64,000 nucleotides of DNA from Pleurodeles waltl (taxonomy: Eukaryota; Chordata; Amphibia; Caudata; Salamandridae): NCBI RefSeq assembly GCF_031143425.1, contig NC_090444.1, positions 62,491,533 to 62,555,532 of the forward strand, read 5' to 3'. Of this stretch, positions 1 through 11,196 are shown piece after piece. Both the position numbers and the translations under genes were made by a program. The notes under the pieces were generated by a model that saw only the letters and a program-made list of their open reading frames with translations, searched no databases and was not told the DNA's origin. The number at the start of each line of letters is the position of its first letter. The stretch's first letter is position 1.

Positions 1-435
1 ACGGAGGTCTTGAAGATGCAGCTCTGAAGTCCAGGTGATGCAGATGGATCCCGGGAGTGATCCACGAGCTGTTCCACACCGGTTATCACATTGCAGGAGG
101 GTTAGTGACCAGCGGGACCACCAACAAGCCTTGGCAAATGCAACAGATGTGCTTCAAGAAGAGTTGCAGAAGTGGGGACCAATAAGGTCCAAGGGACTCA
201 CCCTTTACAGATACGTCAGGGCCATCGCTCAGCAAAAAGAAGGGAGAGAGGGAATTGATGGAGCCCCCAGGAGGACTGTCTGGCAGCAAGCACAGGGAGT
301 CGCAGGAAGGCCCCAGCAGCACAAGGAAGATGGATGCCCACGTTGCAGGAGTTGCAGGGAGGACGTCGGTCTAGGAGCTGTGTGATGCTGGATGCCGTGG
401 CTTCTTGGAGCTAGGAGGTCTTTGGACAGAAGAGC
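1..435. repeat. Unclassified interspersed repeat, left edge cut
   Basis: No protein similarity is visible. The motif CCAACAAGCCTTGGCAA occurs near 120 and again near 435, where the well-defined tandem unit starts, so this stretch is probably the diverged end of another copy of the same family. The true left limit lies outside the window. Confidence 0.4.
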
Positions 436-2152
436 CAACAAGCCTTGGCAACAGCAAACAGATTGGTGCACGGGGGTTCTGTTCCAGTACCCCCAACTTC
501 CCAGTTGCAAGGAAGGCAGGTCAGACCTCTGAAGAGCCACAGAACCACACAAGTTGCATAGCCTTGAAGAGTCAATGGGACAGCAGGATCCACAAACTGG
601 TCATCGACACTGAGGTGCCTGCGGTTGCAGGGGAGTGACACCTTCACTCCAAGGGAGATTCCTTCTTGCAGTCCTTAGTGCAGACAGAGTCCTTGTGACT
701 CTGGAGGATGCACAGCCATGGAAGTTGCAGAGTCCTTGCAATAACCGGGGACAAAGTTGCTGTAGGACCCTCCTACCAGTTGCAGTCTTATCTTGGGCCC
801 AAGTGAAGTCCAGCAGCAGAATTCGGTGTCCAGGTAGCAGAAGTGTCTTGAAGAATATTGCAGATGGTTCCAAGACAAATCCAACACGAATCTAAGATGA
901 ATCTAGGGTCCCACCCTTAGGGGAGCTCTTAAATAACCCAGGAAGGGGGTTGGACATCTACTGTTATGACCCACCTGTTGGGGGTCAGGGACACTACTCT
1001 CCTGGACTGACCAGTCAAATACTCCCAGGGGCCTCTGCTCATCTTGTTTCCAAGATGGCAGAATCAAGTGGCCACTTGGCAGAGCTCTGGGCACCTCCCT
1101 AGGGAAGAAGCTGGTCAGCGGGGTGGTCACCCCCTGTCCTTTGTGTGTTTTCGCACCAGAGTGGGAGCGGGGGGCTCCTGCACTGGAGGAAACGGATTTT
1201 GCAGAGAGGGCACCAAATGTGCCCTTCAAAGCAGTCTACTGGCACTTAGGAGCACCCTCACCCTAGCCCAGAGACACCTATTTCTAAAGGAGAAGTGGTA
1301 ACTGTAGGAATCTAGCCTGGTGTGTGGTGCCACCTATGGTGTGGGCACCTTATACCAGGTCCAGGCAACGCCTATTAGTGAATGTAGGCAGTGTCTAGGA
1401 TGCCAGGGCTCTCTAGAGGTAGCTGTGGATGAGCCGTCAAGACTTATCAGGGAGACATTGAAAGCTTATGCAATACCACAATCGTCACACAACAGCTTGT
1501 CACACATGAAAGAACCACACGGTGATATAAAAATAAAGGTACTTTACTATAGTAACACAACACTAGATTACTTATAGGCAGTCCTCCAACTGGAGGTAAG
1601 TACACAGTGTATATACACATGGTAATAATTAGGAATTGGCAAAACAACAAACATTGGCAAGAATTAGTGAAAAATAGTTAGGACCCTAGGGGAGGACCAA
1701 ACCATATGCTAAAATAGTGAAATGCAAAGTGAAGTCCCCCATCCAAGGATATGGAGTCATTACAGGGGAGGTGGAAGAACCCCAAGAGGTGAGTACCTGA
1801 GTGACCCCCGGCGACCAGGAGAGCAGAGGTAAGTTCCTGGTCTTCCCAAGGACTAACAGGAGGACTTAGAAAAGGGATTGTGCAAGAACAGGACCAGACT
1901 AGAAGAAACAAATAGTGGATTCAAAAAGAAGTGGACCTGCATAAGAAGGGGACAAAGTCCAGTCCATGATGGAGTGTCCAGACGGAGCAGGAGCCACTAC
2001 CTACCCTTCTGTGGCGGAACAACTAGGTCGACAGTAAAGAAAAAGAAGACCAGCTGTGGAGCCCAGAAGCTGAAGAGGAGTCTTTGGAGCAATGCAGATG
2101 GTTTTCCATGTTGGTTGTCAGGTTGCAGATAGTCAGTGGTTAGGAGAACCAC
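436..2152 (+). repeat. 1.72-kb LTR-like tandem unit, copy 1
   Basis: The block from CAACAAGCCTTGGCAACAG to the TAGTCAGTGGTTAGGAG boundary recurs immediately downstream at a shift of 1,717-1,724 bp, with mostly single-base differences. An internal boundary at 1,303 reads TGTAGGAATCTAGCC, similar to LTR-like ends elsewhere in the window (for example 11,714). It is followed about 220 bp later by an A/T-rich patch with AATAAA (near 1,530). No open frame resembles a known protein. Likely head-to-tail LTRs or a duplicated non-autonomous element; class not established. Confidence 0.6.
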
Positions 2153-3876
2153 CAACAAGCTTTGGCAACAGCAAACAGATATGGTGCTCAGGGGTTCTGT
2201 TCCAGTACCACCAACTTCCAAGTTGCAAGGAAGGCAGGTCAGACCTCTGAAGAGCCACAGAACCACACAAGTTGCAAAGCCTTGAAGAGTCAGTGAGACA
2301 GCAGGATCCACAAACTGGTCATCGACACTGAGGTGCCTGCCGTTGCAGGGGAGTGACACCTTCACTCCAAGGGAGATTCCTTCTTGCAGTCCTTAGTGCA
2401 GGCAGAGTCCTTGTGACTCTGGAGGATGCATAGCCATGGAAGTTGCAGAGTCCTTGCAATAACCGGGGACAAAGTTACTGTAGGAGCCCTCCTACCAGTT
2501 GCAGTCTTATCTTGGTCCCAAGTGAAGTCCAGCAGCAGAATTCGGTGTCCAGGTAGCAGAAGTGTCTTGAAGAATATTGCAGATGGTTCCAAGACAAATC
2601 CAATATGAATCTAAGATGAATCTAGGGTCCCACCCGTAGGGGAGCTCTTAAATAACCCAGGAAGGGGGTTGGACATCTACTGCTATGACCCACCTGGGGG
2701 TCAGGGACGCTACTCTCCTGGACTGACCAGTCAAATACTCCCAGTGGCCTCTGCTCATCTTGTTTCCAGGATGGCAGAATCAAGTGGCCACTTGGCAGAG
2801 CTCTGGGCACCTCCCTAAGGGAGGAGCTGGACAGCGGGGTGGTCACCCCCCTGTCCTATGTGTGTTTTCACACCAGAGTGGGAGCCGGGGGCTCCTGCAC
2901 TGGAGGAAACGGATTTTGCAGAGAGGGCACCAAATGTGCCCTTCAAAGCAGTCTACTGGCACTCAGGTGCACCCTCACCCTAGCCCAGAGACACCTATTT
3001 CTAAAGGAGAAGTGGGAACTGTAGGAATCTAGCCTGGTGTATGGTGCCACCTATGGTGTGGGCACCTTATACCAGGTCCATGCAACCCCTATTAGTGAAT
3101 TTAGGCAGTGTCTAGGATGCCAGGGCTCTCTAGAGGTAGCTGTGGATGAACCGCCAAGACTTATCAGGGAGACATGCAAAGCTTATGCAATACCACAATT
3201 GTCACACAGCAACTTGTCACACATGAAAAAACCACACGGTGATACAAAAATAAAGGTACTTTATTATAGTAACACAACACTAGATTACTTATAGGCAGTC
3301 CTCCAACTGGAGGTAAGTACTCACTATATATACACATGGTAATAATTAGGAATTGGCAAAACAACAAACATTGGCAAGAATTAATGAAAAATAGTTAGGA
3401 CCCTAGGGGAGGACCAAACCATATGCTAAAATAGTGAAATGCAAAGTGAAGTCCCCCATCCAAGGATATGGAGTCATTACACGGGAGATGGAAGAAATAA
3501 GAACCCCAAGAGGTGAGTACCTGAGTGACCCCAAGCGACCAGGAGAGCAGAGGTAAGTACCTGGTCTTCCCAAGGACTAACAGGAGGACTTAGAAAAGGG
3601 ATTGTGCAAGAACAGGACCAGACTAGAAGAAACAAATAGTGGATTTGGAAAGAAGAGGACCTGCATAAGAAGGGTACAGAGTCCAGTCCAAGATGGAGTG
3701 TCCAGTCGGAGCAGGAGCCACTACCTACCCTTCTGTGGCGGAACAACTAGGTCGACGGTAATGAAAAAGAAGACCAGCTGTGGAGCCCAGGAGCTGAAGA
3801 GGAGTCTTTGGAGCAGTGCAGATGGTTTTCCATGTTGGTTGTCAGGTTGCAGATAGTCAGTGGTTAGGAGAACCAC
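2153..3876 (+). repeat. 1.72-kb LTR-like tandem unit, copy 2
   Basis: Direct repeat of 436-2,152 with small indels (for example, loss of TGTT near 2,690). The equivalent TGTAGGAATCTAGCC boundary is at 3,020, 1,717 bp after that of copy 1. High identity along the whole length indicates a recent unequal exchange or tandem duplication rather than two independent insertions. Confidence 0.65.
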
Positions 3877-4990
3877 CAACAAGCGTTGGCATATGCAAGC
3901 AGAAGCAAAAGGAGAGTTGCAAGGCTAAAGAGGACTAGCAAGGTCCAGGGGACGCGACTCTTGGAGGGGAGTCCGGGCTGACCGTCAGCAGTTGGGAGAG
4001 CCAACAGAAGCCGTCACAGCCCCCACAGTCAACCTACTGGCAGCAGGCACAGTAAGTCTCAGTGAGGCCCAGTCAGCACACCTGAAGAGGAGTCCCACAT
4101 AGCTGGAGCAGCAGAGAGGAGACTTTGCTTGGCAGTAAGAAGTGCTGGGAGCCGGGGCCACCCAGAGCCTGACGATCCCTCAGAGGAGAATACAACAAGC
4201 CTTGGCAGCTGCAAGAGCTGCAGTGCACAGGGTACTATCCTGCAAGGGGAGGCAAGGGCTCACTGTCTCCCAAGTTGGATAGCTAGCAGAGAGCACCAAG
4301 AGGACTACTCTAGAGCACCACCTGTCATGCAGGATCCACGTGGTTCCAGAGGAGAGCAGATCCACGCAGCTGGATGTTGTTGCTGTAGGTGCCTGCAGAT
4401 GCAGGGGAGTGGCTCCTTCACTCCAAGGGAGATTCCTTCTTGCTTCTTGGTACAGGCTGAAGTCTTGCTGACCCGAGAGGATGCACAGCTGGGGAAATGT
4501 TGCAGTTGCTGGAAGGAGCCAGAGAAACAATGTTGCAAAGCAAAGTCGTTGCTGGAGTTGCAGTCTTGTCGGTTCCTGAAGAGTCCAGTTGCGGTTCCAG
4601 TGGCCAGATGCAGAGGACACCTGGTGGAGTCTTGCATGTTGAATCTGGAGACCCACCCCTAAAAGGGGAATTGGTCACCTAGCAAGGTGGCCACCTATTA
4701 GGAGGGGTCTGTGACATCACCTGCCTGCTCTCGCCACTTAGATGCTCCCACGGGCCTCAGTGCATCTTGGTTTCAAGATGACAGAATCAAGTGGCCACCT
4801 GGAGGAGCTCTGGGCACCTCCCCTGGGGTGGTGATAGACAGGGGAGTGGTCACTCCCCTTTCCTTTGTCCAGTTTCGTGCCAGACCAAGGACCGGGGTCC
4901 CTGGACTGGTGCAAACTGGCTTATGCAAGGAGGGCACCTAAATTGTCCTTCAAATCAAACTGGTGGCTTGCGGAGGCTACCCCTCCCAAG
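3877..4990. repeat. Diverged third copy of the tandem family
   Basis: Recognisable blocks shared with copies 1 and 2 are ACTCCAAGGGAGATTCCTTC (near 4,420) and the segment near 4,760-4,990 ending CACCTATTTCC. Divergence is much higher than between copies 1 and 2. The right part also matches, in reverse complement, sequence near 16,130-16,500 of the element at 15,345-17,807, which ties these repeats into one superfamily. Confidence 0.45.
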
Positions 4991-5348
4991 CCTTGTAACA
5001 CCTATTTCCACAGGAAATCCTTTGTTCTGCCTTCCCTTGCTTGAGCTGGTCAAACAGCAGGAGGGCAGAAACCTGTCTGAGGGGTGACAGCAGCGCAGGC
5101 TACCTGAATAACCCTAGAAGACTGGTAGGAGCCCCCGGAGTGCATGGAATCATACAACCAATACTGGCAACAGTATTAATGTGTGATTCTGACATGTTTG
5201 ATACCAAAGATGCCCAGGTTCGGAGTTACCATTATGTAGCTGGACACAGGTCCAATACATGGGTAAAATGGCTTCCCCGCACTTACGAAGTCCAGTGCGA
5301 TGGAACAGGAGTTCAAAGGGGCACCTCTGCTCATGCAGGGGTGCCCTC

Positions 5349-6204
5349 AATCAATCAATCAATCAGGGAATTTGTGAAGCGCACTACTCACCTGTGAGGG
5401 TCTCAAGGCGCTGAGAGGAGGGATGCTACTGCTCAAACAGCCAAGTCTTGAGATGTCTCCGGAAGGTAAGGAGGTCCTTCGTCTGACGCTGGTGGGTGGG
5501 AAGAGTGTTCCACGTCTTGGCGGCGAGGTGCGAGAATAATCTGCTGCCGGTGGTTGTTCTGTGGATGCTTGAGGTGGTGGCAAGGGCGGGGTTGGTGGAG
5601 CGAAGCTGTCAGGTCGGGGTGTAAAAGGTTAGCCGTCTGTTGAGGTATTCTGGTCGGGTGTTGTGCAGTGCCTTGTGAGCGTGGGTGAGGAGTTTGAAAG
5701 TGATTCTCTTGTTGATGGGGAGCCAATGCAGGTCTCTTGGGTGGGCTGTGATGTGGCAGTGACGGGGGATGTCCAGGATGAGGCGTGCTGAGGCGTTCTG
5801 GATGAGTTGCAGTCTTTTCTGGAGTTTGCCTGTGGTTCCTGTGTAAAGGGCATTGCCGTAGTCCAGTCTGCTGCTTACGAGGGCTTGGGTGACTGTTCTT
5901 CTGGTTTCAGTGGGGATCCATTTGTAGATCTTCTGAAGCATGCAAAGGATGTTGAAGCAGGAGGAGGAGATGGCGTTGACTTGCTGGGTCATAGATAGTG
6001 AAGAGTCCAGGATGAATCGACTGTTGTGTGTGTGGTCGGTGGGTGTCGGTGCGGTTCCCATTGTGGCAGGCCACCTGGAGCCGTCCCATGCAGAGGCGGT
6101 GGAGCTGAAGATGAGGACCTCAGTCTTGTCGGAATTCAGTTTAAGGCAGCTGTTCTTCATCCATTTGGCGCTGGTCTCACACACAGGGACCTGAACCCTG
6201 CTCT
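5349..6204 (-). mobile_element. L2/CR1-like LINE, 5'-truncated 3' end
   Basis: On the minus strand the coding remnant (see 5,609-6,226) is followed by about 260 bp of 3' UTR and a short TGAT/TTGA microsatellite tail (CAATCAATCAATCAATCA on plus, 5,348-5,365). Tails of short tandem repeats instead of poly(A) are typical of L2/CR1-group LINEs. The host repeat is continuous on both sides. No clear target-site duplication is visible, which is usual for this group. Confidence 0.75.
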
Positions 6205-6226
6205 CTGCGCTAGGAGGGATTACCAT
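5609..6226 (-). pseudogene. L2/CR1-like LINE reverse transcriptase, C-terminal fragment
   Basis: About 205 residues remain open in one frame. Seen: WMKNSCLKLNSDKTEVLIF near the N terminus, the palm/thumb segment after the catalytic DD motif, and then TRRTVTQALVSSRLDYGNAL, LQLIQNASARLI and LHWLPINKRITFKLL, the conserved C-terminal block of CR1/L2/Rex-type ORF2 proteins. Endonuclease and the catalytic palm are missing because the copy is 5'-truncated. The frame is intact through this region, so the insertion is relatively young. The first few residues may come from host repeat. It could not support reverse transcription. Confidence 0.8.
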
Positions 6227-6601
6227 AGGGGTGACTTACAGTGACCTGGTGCAGTGACCTGTGGTGAAAGGGTGCAAGCACCTTTTAACGCAGGCTGCAA
6301 TGGCAGACCTGCAGACACATTTTGCATGAGCTCCCATGGGTGGCACAATACATGCTGCCGCCCATCGAGAACCCCTGGTGCCCCAATGCCTTAGATACCT
6401 AAGTACTATATACTAGGGACTTATAAGGGGGCACCAGTATGCCAATTGCGGAGTGTACAAGGTCCTAGGCAGCCAAATTTAGAGGGAGAGATCACAATCA
6501 CTGGGGTCCTGGTTAGCAGGATCCACTGAAAACAGTCTAAGCATAATGATAGCAGGGAAAAAGTGGGGGTAACCGTGCCACAAAGAGGGTACTTTCCTAC
6601 A

Positions 6602-7414
6602 GTAACATCCTTCCTCTACAGGAAATCCTTTGTTCTGCCTTCCCCTGCCTGAGTTCAGCTCAGCAGCAGGAGGCCAGAACAGTGTCTGGGCTCAGCAGCA
6701 GCACTGGCTTGCACGCAGACCCTGCAAGGCTGAACAGGCAAACATGGGGGATCCTCAAAGGAACCCCTAAAGTATGTGGTATCTTGCAACTAGCACTGGA
6801 ACCGGTGTAGTTGCAAGATTCCAACATGTTTGATAACAAACTTGACCAGGTTCAGTGAAGCCATTATTTAGCTGGACATCTCATGATAACCATTGTCCAC
6901 TACATACCTTAAAATGGACCAGAAAATGGAGTTTGAGGTTTGTAGGGGTACCTCTGCTTATGCAGGGGTACCCTTATACTTAGAACCATGCACCCTGCCC
7001 TTGGGCTGAAGGGTCTACCTTAGGGGTGACTTACAGTGTCAGTAGTGCAGTGATCACGACATAGGGTGAACCTTATGTCTGGGGTGAAAGGTGCATGAAC
7101 CATTTCACATAGGCTGCAATGGCAGGCCTGTAGACACACTTTGCATGGGCCCTCATGGGTGGCATAATATCAGCCCATGGGGGACCCCTGCTGTACCTAT
7201 GACCTGGGTACCTAAGTACCATATACTAGGGACTTACAGGAGGGCACCAGTATGCTAATTGTGTGCTGTAAGAAGTACTTACCAATCAAATTTAGGGGAA
7301 AGCGCACCAACACAGAGGTCCTGGTTAGCAGGATCCCAGTGTACTACAGCCCAAACACAATGAAACCAGGCAAAAAGTGGGAGCAACCATGTCAGAATGA
7401 TCCTACTTTCCTAC
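6602..7414 (-). mobile_element. TGTAGGAAA-family repeat, copy 2
   Basis: Begins with GGAAATCCTTTGTTCTGCC (shared with the start of copy 1) and ends CCTACTTTCCTACA at 7,414. It lies directly after copy 1 in the same orientation, giving a head-to-tail pair about 0.8 kb apart once the LINE in copy 1 is discounted. No coding sequence recognised. Confidence 0.5.
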
Positions 7415-8430
7415 ATTGTCCACCTTAAGGGGGGACTGGCATGAAGTGGGCACACCTCCTCATCTACCTAATTTTCTCACCTGTCTTGCTGTCAAAAGTG
7501 GGGTCAGGACAGGGGAGTTGGTCATCTCTGCCATTTGGAGAGACCTGGGTCGCATTACAAAGGTGTCTAGGCCTTTGAAGCTTGCTGCCCTGGAATGTCC
7601 ATCCTGCTTGGATGAGAGGTCAACACCCCTGCCCAGTGCAGGCTTTTGTCTCTAGACCCCAAGAGTGATGGCTCTCACCTCAGGGTGTCAGAAATGTGGC
7701 TTAGGTGGCTGAACTGGTCATGACCAGTCAGTGAACACACTAGCAGTTAGTAGGTTTTGCAGGGAGCACCTCTAGAGTGCCCTCTGGGTACATATATTAA
7801 TAAAACCCTCACTGGAATCAGTGAGAGTTTATTAATACAAGATGTTTGATACCAAACATCCCTGGGTTCAGGGAAGCCGTCATGTAGCTGGGGAACTCGT
7901 AGGGACCAGTGTCCAGCACATGCATTTAAAATGGCTTCTGTGCACACTTATTATGTCTAAGAATCGACAAACACATAGTAGGGGCATATTTGCTCATGCA
8001 TATATGCCCTCACTTCTAACATACTGCACTCTGCCTAAGGGCTGGAGTCCTGCTGTTGGGGTGACTTATAGATATCACAAGCAGTGTTTTTGGGAACATT
8101 GCACACAAGTGTGTACCATGTTGTGTTTTCAATTTTAGGAGTATCTTGTCATGCTCCCTGCAATGGAAATATGTATAAGGTTGGTGCTGGGTCCCTCAGC
8201 TTTGGAGGCCTGGAGGCCCTCTTCAGTACCCAAGCCCTAGGTACCAGGGGTACCATTTACTAGGGACTTATAGGGGTGCTGAAGGGCCTCGTCACTTAGG
8301 GATCAAGTGACCAGGTGTGTTCTTTTGGGGAAGGAACACTGGCACTGGGAACCTGGTTAGCAGTCAAGGTTGAATCTAAACACCAGGCAAAAAGTGTTGG
8401 GGTATTGAAACCAGAACCCAGCGTCCTACA
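7415..8430 (-). mobile_element. TGTAGGAAA-family repeat, diverged copy 3
   Basis: From about 7,690 the block order of copies 1 and 2 is recognisable but diverged (GATGTTTGATACC, GGGGCATATTTGCTCATGCA, GGGACTTATAGGGG), ending GCGTCCTACA at 8,430. The nearest match is the copy at 13,310-13,800. 7,415-7,690 (AGGGGGGACTGGCATGAAGT) resembles 13,265-13,320 and appears to belong to the same subfamily. Confidence 0.45.
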
Positions 8431-9289
8431 GAAGCCTCCGTCCCCCACAAGTCAACAGGCCTGGAGGGTCAGCCAAACTGGGAGAGTCTTCCTAGTCCAT
8501 CAGGCAAGGAAGAGTAAGGGAGCAGGCTGTATGGTTGCAGGGCCTACTCTGCCTCACATCCTACTGTCCAGGTCATTTCGTTTGGGAAGCTGACCTACCT
8601 CAGCAGTGTTAGGACCTCATTTAGAATGCACTGTGTCTACTTTCTCCTTTTCTTTGGGATGAGAGGTGTCCACCTCTGCTAACCCTATCTTAGCCAGGGC
8701 AACCCATAGCTTACCCCAAGAGGTCAACCACAAATGAAGTAACCCCACCATGACCAGCAGGGTCAGGGGGCCTATCTTGCTATTGGGCATGGGGCCAGGC
8801 CACCATGCCAGAGTCAATGCTACTATAAAGCTAGCACCAAGCAGAGGCCACTGACAGCTGTCAGTGCCCAGAACCCACCTTTAGCTCTTCACTGCCAAGA
8901 GAAGGGCTAAGTTATAGGTTTTTGGGATCAGGGTACCTGTCCACTGTTTTAGAGTGTGGGGTTGCTACATCCTGTAGCAAACACCCTCCTTCCACTCTCT
9001 TTTCTGTTAGCTGAGGAGCCACCAACTCAAACGTAACAGCTTCCTGAGTAGTCAGAACTTCTTGTGGGTCAGGCTGGGCTTCACCAGTGCCACTTTGGAG
9101 TTCTTCCCTACTAGAACAGAATCTTTTTGGCTTACTGAAACTTTGTCTAAACATTGCCCACCTTTCCTACACTGCTTTCTTTTCCTTTTGTTCTGGGGTC
9201 TGCTTGCACTCACTGCAGGGGCAGCACCTCATGAATTCTGGGGAGAGGACTGGCACTGGACCAGCTCCTCTCTTGGGCTCTGACCAACC
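8431..9289 (-). pseudogene. Spacer 3' of a Ty3/gypsy-like protease, decayed
   Basis: Read on the minus strand this is continuous with the gag-protease fossil upstream and is hydrophilic and charged, for example residues around QAQPDPQEVLTTQEAVTFE (about 9,060-8,990). No reverse transcriptase motif follows, so the element is cut off before RT, where the repeat ending at 8,430 begins. Assigned by position and frame only. Confidence 0.35.
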
Positions 9290-9490
9290 TCTGGGAGATC
9301 ATTACCAAGGAGAAAATCAAGGGGATGTCTGTACTGACTACCACCCTTTTCCAACTAAGGAACCCAGCTATTTCTAGGGGCACTAGAGTCACAGGCCTAT
9401 CAGTGAGCTCCCCTGAGATAACCCTTACCCTGGCAGTCTCACCTGAGATGTACTAGTTTAAGAGTACCAGCCTTTCATGACCAACTGTGT
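9270..9490 (-). pseudogene. Retroviral-type aspartic protease remnant
   Basis: In a minus-strand frame near 9,330-9,290 the residues FLLGNDLPE appear. This matches the C-terminal LLGNDL block that closes the protease domain in many Ty3/gypsy Gag-Pol polyproteins. The preceding 40 residues (VTLVPLEIAGF and neighbours) are consistent with a protease flap/core strand, but the catalytic D-T/S-G triad is not recognisable. Position between the zinc-knuckle region and the truncated end fits gag-pro order. Frameshifts separate this from the neighbouring frame. Confidence 0.5.
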
Positions 9491-9492
9491 GG

Positions 9493-10566
9493 CTAGCACA
9501 GGTATCTCTCAGGGAAGTGGCTGGGATTCCATTCAGCAATAGGTGGTGGACTCTCTAACTCACCTGTTGGACACATTTTCCAGTCAAAGGCTAAGAGGGC
9601 CTCCTCGTCTGAGGAATCATCCCCTATGGCTACACTGGCAACCCGTGAGGGTTTAGTAGTGTGTTTGTTTTTAGGACAAGAAATGCCCTTGGTGTGGTGC
9701 CCTGTCTGTTTGCAGTCCAAGCACCATGCTTTAGTGTCATCCCTATTTTTATCCTGGCACCCACTTTTGTTTTGTGAGGTATTTTGGAGCCCACCCTCAT
9801 GAATAGATTTGTGGGGCCTACAAAGGACTAATTTTCTCTAGTTTTAGGGTTGTCCACCTTTTTTTCTTGCGGGGGTTTCCCTGACTCTTTCTTGTGGTCA
9901 CCCCTAGTTCCAACTCAATGATCAGCCTTCATCCCCAGCTCTTGGGGTGAGACTGGCCCCAGATCCACCAGGTATTGTTGCAACTTCTCAGAAGTAGAGT
10001 TACTTAATAGGTGTTCTTTCATAATCAAATTATATAACCATTCATAACCTTGCACCTAGCTTCCCTTCAACAAGCCACCTAGTTTTTCACTGAAAAGATT
10101 TTGTGAGTCTCCCTGAGCCTGATTCTATATTTTTCAGTGGTGAGTCCAAATCCAAGTCCTTCATGAGGTCATAGGACCTTGCGTCTGCCTCATTTAGGGT
10201 CAGGAGTCTATCCCTGCACTTTTCTGAGAGCATTTCTCAAAAGAGAGAGCCCCAGTTCTGGAAACACAGGTCCCCTCAAAGGCCATTAACCACTTGCTGC
10301 TATCATGACCATCCTCATATTTGGGGACATTCCCTTTAGGGATTTTGGAGTCAGAGTTCCCTACTCTGTCCCTAGGTATTAACTTGCTGTCACCATTTGT
10401 GGGTGCTAAACCAATTTCTCCTCTTTCCCTTTCTATGGCCAGTATCCTGTCCTCCAGGGCAATTTTTCAAGCCATTCTTTCTAAAAGAATCTCTTATTCA
10501 GAAAGTTCTTCACTGGACCACGCGGGACCTAAGCCATCCTCACTAGAGGGAAGTGCTCTAGACATA
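9493..10566 (-). pseudogene. Ty3/gypsy-like Gag, central and zinc-knuckle part
   Basis: The minus strand encodes, with scattered stops, an acidic/basic Gag-like protein. It includes IALEDRILAIERERGEIGLA (about 10,470-10,410), a stretch resembling the PKYEDGHD..WLMAFE capsid start (about 10,315), and a cysteine-rich knuckle CLDCKQTGHHTKGISC near 9,720. The spacing is CX2CX4H then C six residues later, a variant of the CCHC RNA-binding motif. Followed by an acidic segment DDSSDEEALLAF. The fossil is separated from its N-terminal part by hairpin-chain element A, which inserted into this frame. Confidence 0.6.
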
Positions 10567-11196
10567 GGCCCTCATTCTGACCTTGGCGGGCGGCGGAGGC
10601 CGACCGCCAAAGTCCCGCCGTCAGGTTACCGTTCCGCGGTCGAAAGACCGCGGCGGTAATTCTGACTTTCCCGCTGGGCTGGCGGGCGGTCGCCTTCAGA
10701 CCGCCAGCCAGCCCAGCGGGAAAGAGGCTTCCACGATGAAGCCGGCTCGGAATCGAGCCGGCGGAGTGGAAGCTGTGCGACGGGTGCAGTTGCACCCGTC
10801 GCGTATTTCACTGTCTGCGCAGCAGACAGTGAAATACATTTAGGGGCCCTCTTACGGGGGCCCCTGCAATGCCCATGCCAGTGGCATGGGCACTGCAGGG
10901 GCCCCCAGGGGCCCCGCGACCCCCCCTACCGCCATCCGGATCTCGGCGGTCCGACCGCCGGGATCTGGATGGCGGTAGGGGGGGTCGGAATCCCCGCGGC
11001 GGTGCAGCAAGCTGCGCCGCCGCGGAGGATTCAATGGGGCCGCGGTACACTGGCGGGACCCCGCCAGTGGTGCCGGTCCGACCGCGGCTTTACCGCCGCG
11101 GTCGGAATCCCCATTGGAGCACCGCCGGCCTGTCGGCGGTGCTCCCGCGGTCCTCCGCCCTGGCGGTCAAAGACCGCCAGGGTCAGAATGACCACC
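10567..11196. mobile_element. Hairpin-chain element A (non-autonomous, TIR-bounded)
   Basis: 630 bp flanked by ATA on both sides (10,564-10,566 and 11,197-11,199). Termini are inverted repeats sharing TCATTCTGACC. Thirteen consecutive inverted repeats fill the element: 10,583-10,610; 10,634-10,653; 10,666-10,724 (26-bp arms); 10,727-10,773; 10,777-10,802; 10,803-10,837 (15-bp perfect arms); 10,856-10,906 (25-bp arms); 10,917-10,987 (35-bp arms, two mismatches); 10,994-11,025; 11,048-11,069; 11,078-11,105; 11,116-11,145; 11,158-11,182. No coding capacity. The 3-bp duplication suggests mobilisation by a PIF/Harbinger-type transposase (inference). Inserted in the gag fossil. Confidence 0.85.

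Larger units (their letters stand above)
4991..6601 (-). mobile_element. TGTAGGAAA-family repeat, copy 1, split by LINE
   Basis: Repeat sequence at 4,991-5,348 resumes at about 6,205 and ends at 6,601 with ACTTTCCTACA, i.e. TGTAGGAAAGT on the minus strand. The same order of blocks (GACATGTTTGATACC, CCTCTGCTCATGCAGGGG, GGGACTTATAAGGGG, GGTCCTGGTTAGCAGG) recurs in the next copy at 6,602-7,414. Between the two halves lies an L2/CR1-like LINE tail. Its first part is homologous in reverse complement to 15,345-16,100. Probably an LTR or LTR-derived non-autonomous element. Confidence 0.5.

Noticed and set aside
1500..1575. tRNA- or SINE-like promoter boxes near the A/T-rich patch
   Set aside because: No convincing A box/B box pair (no GGTTCGANTCC-type motif) was found here or elsewhere in the window.
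10567..11196. CpG island or promoter of a host gene
   Set aside because: G+C richness is explained by the palindromic transposable element; TIRs, flanking duplication and two relatives in the window support that.
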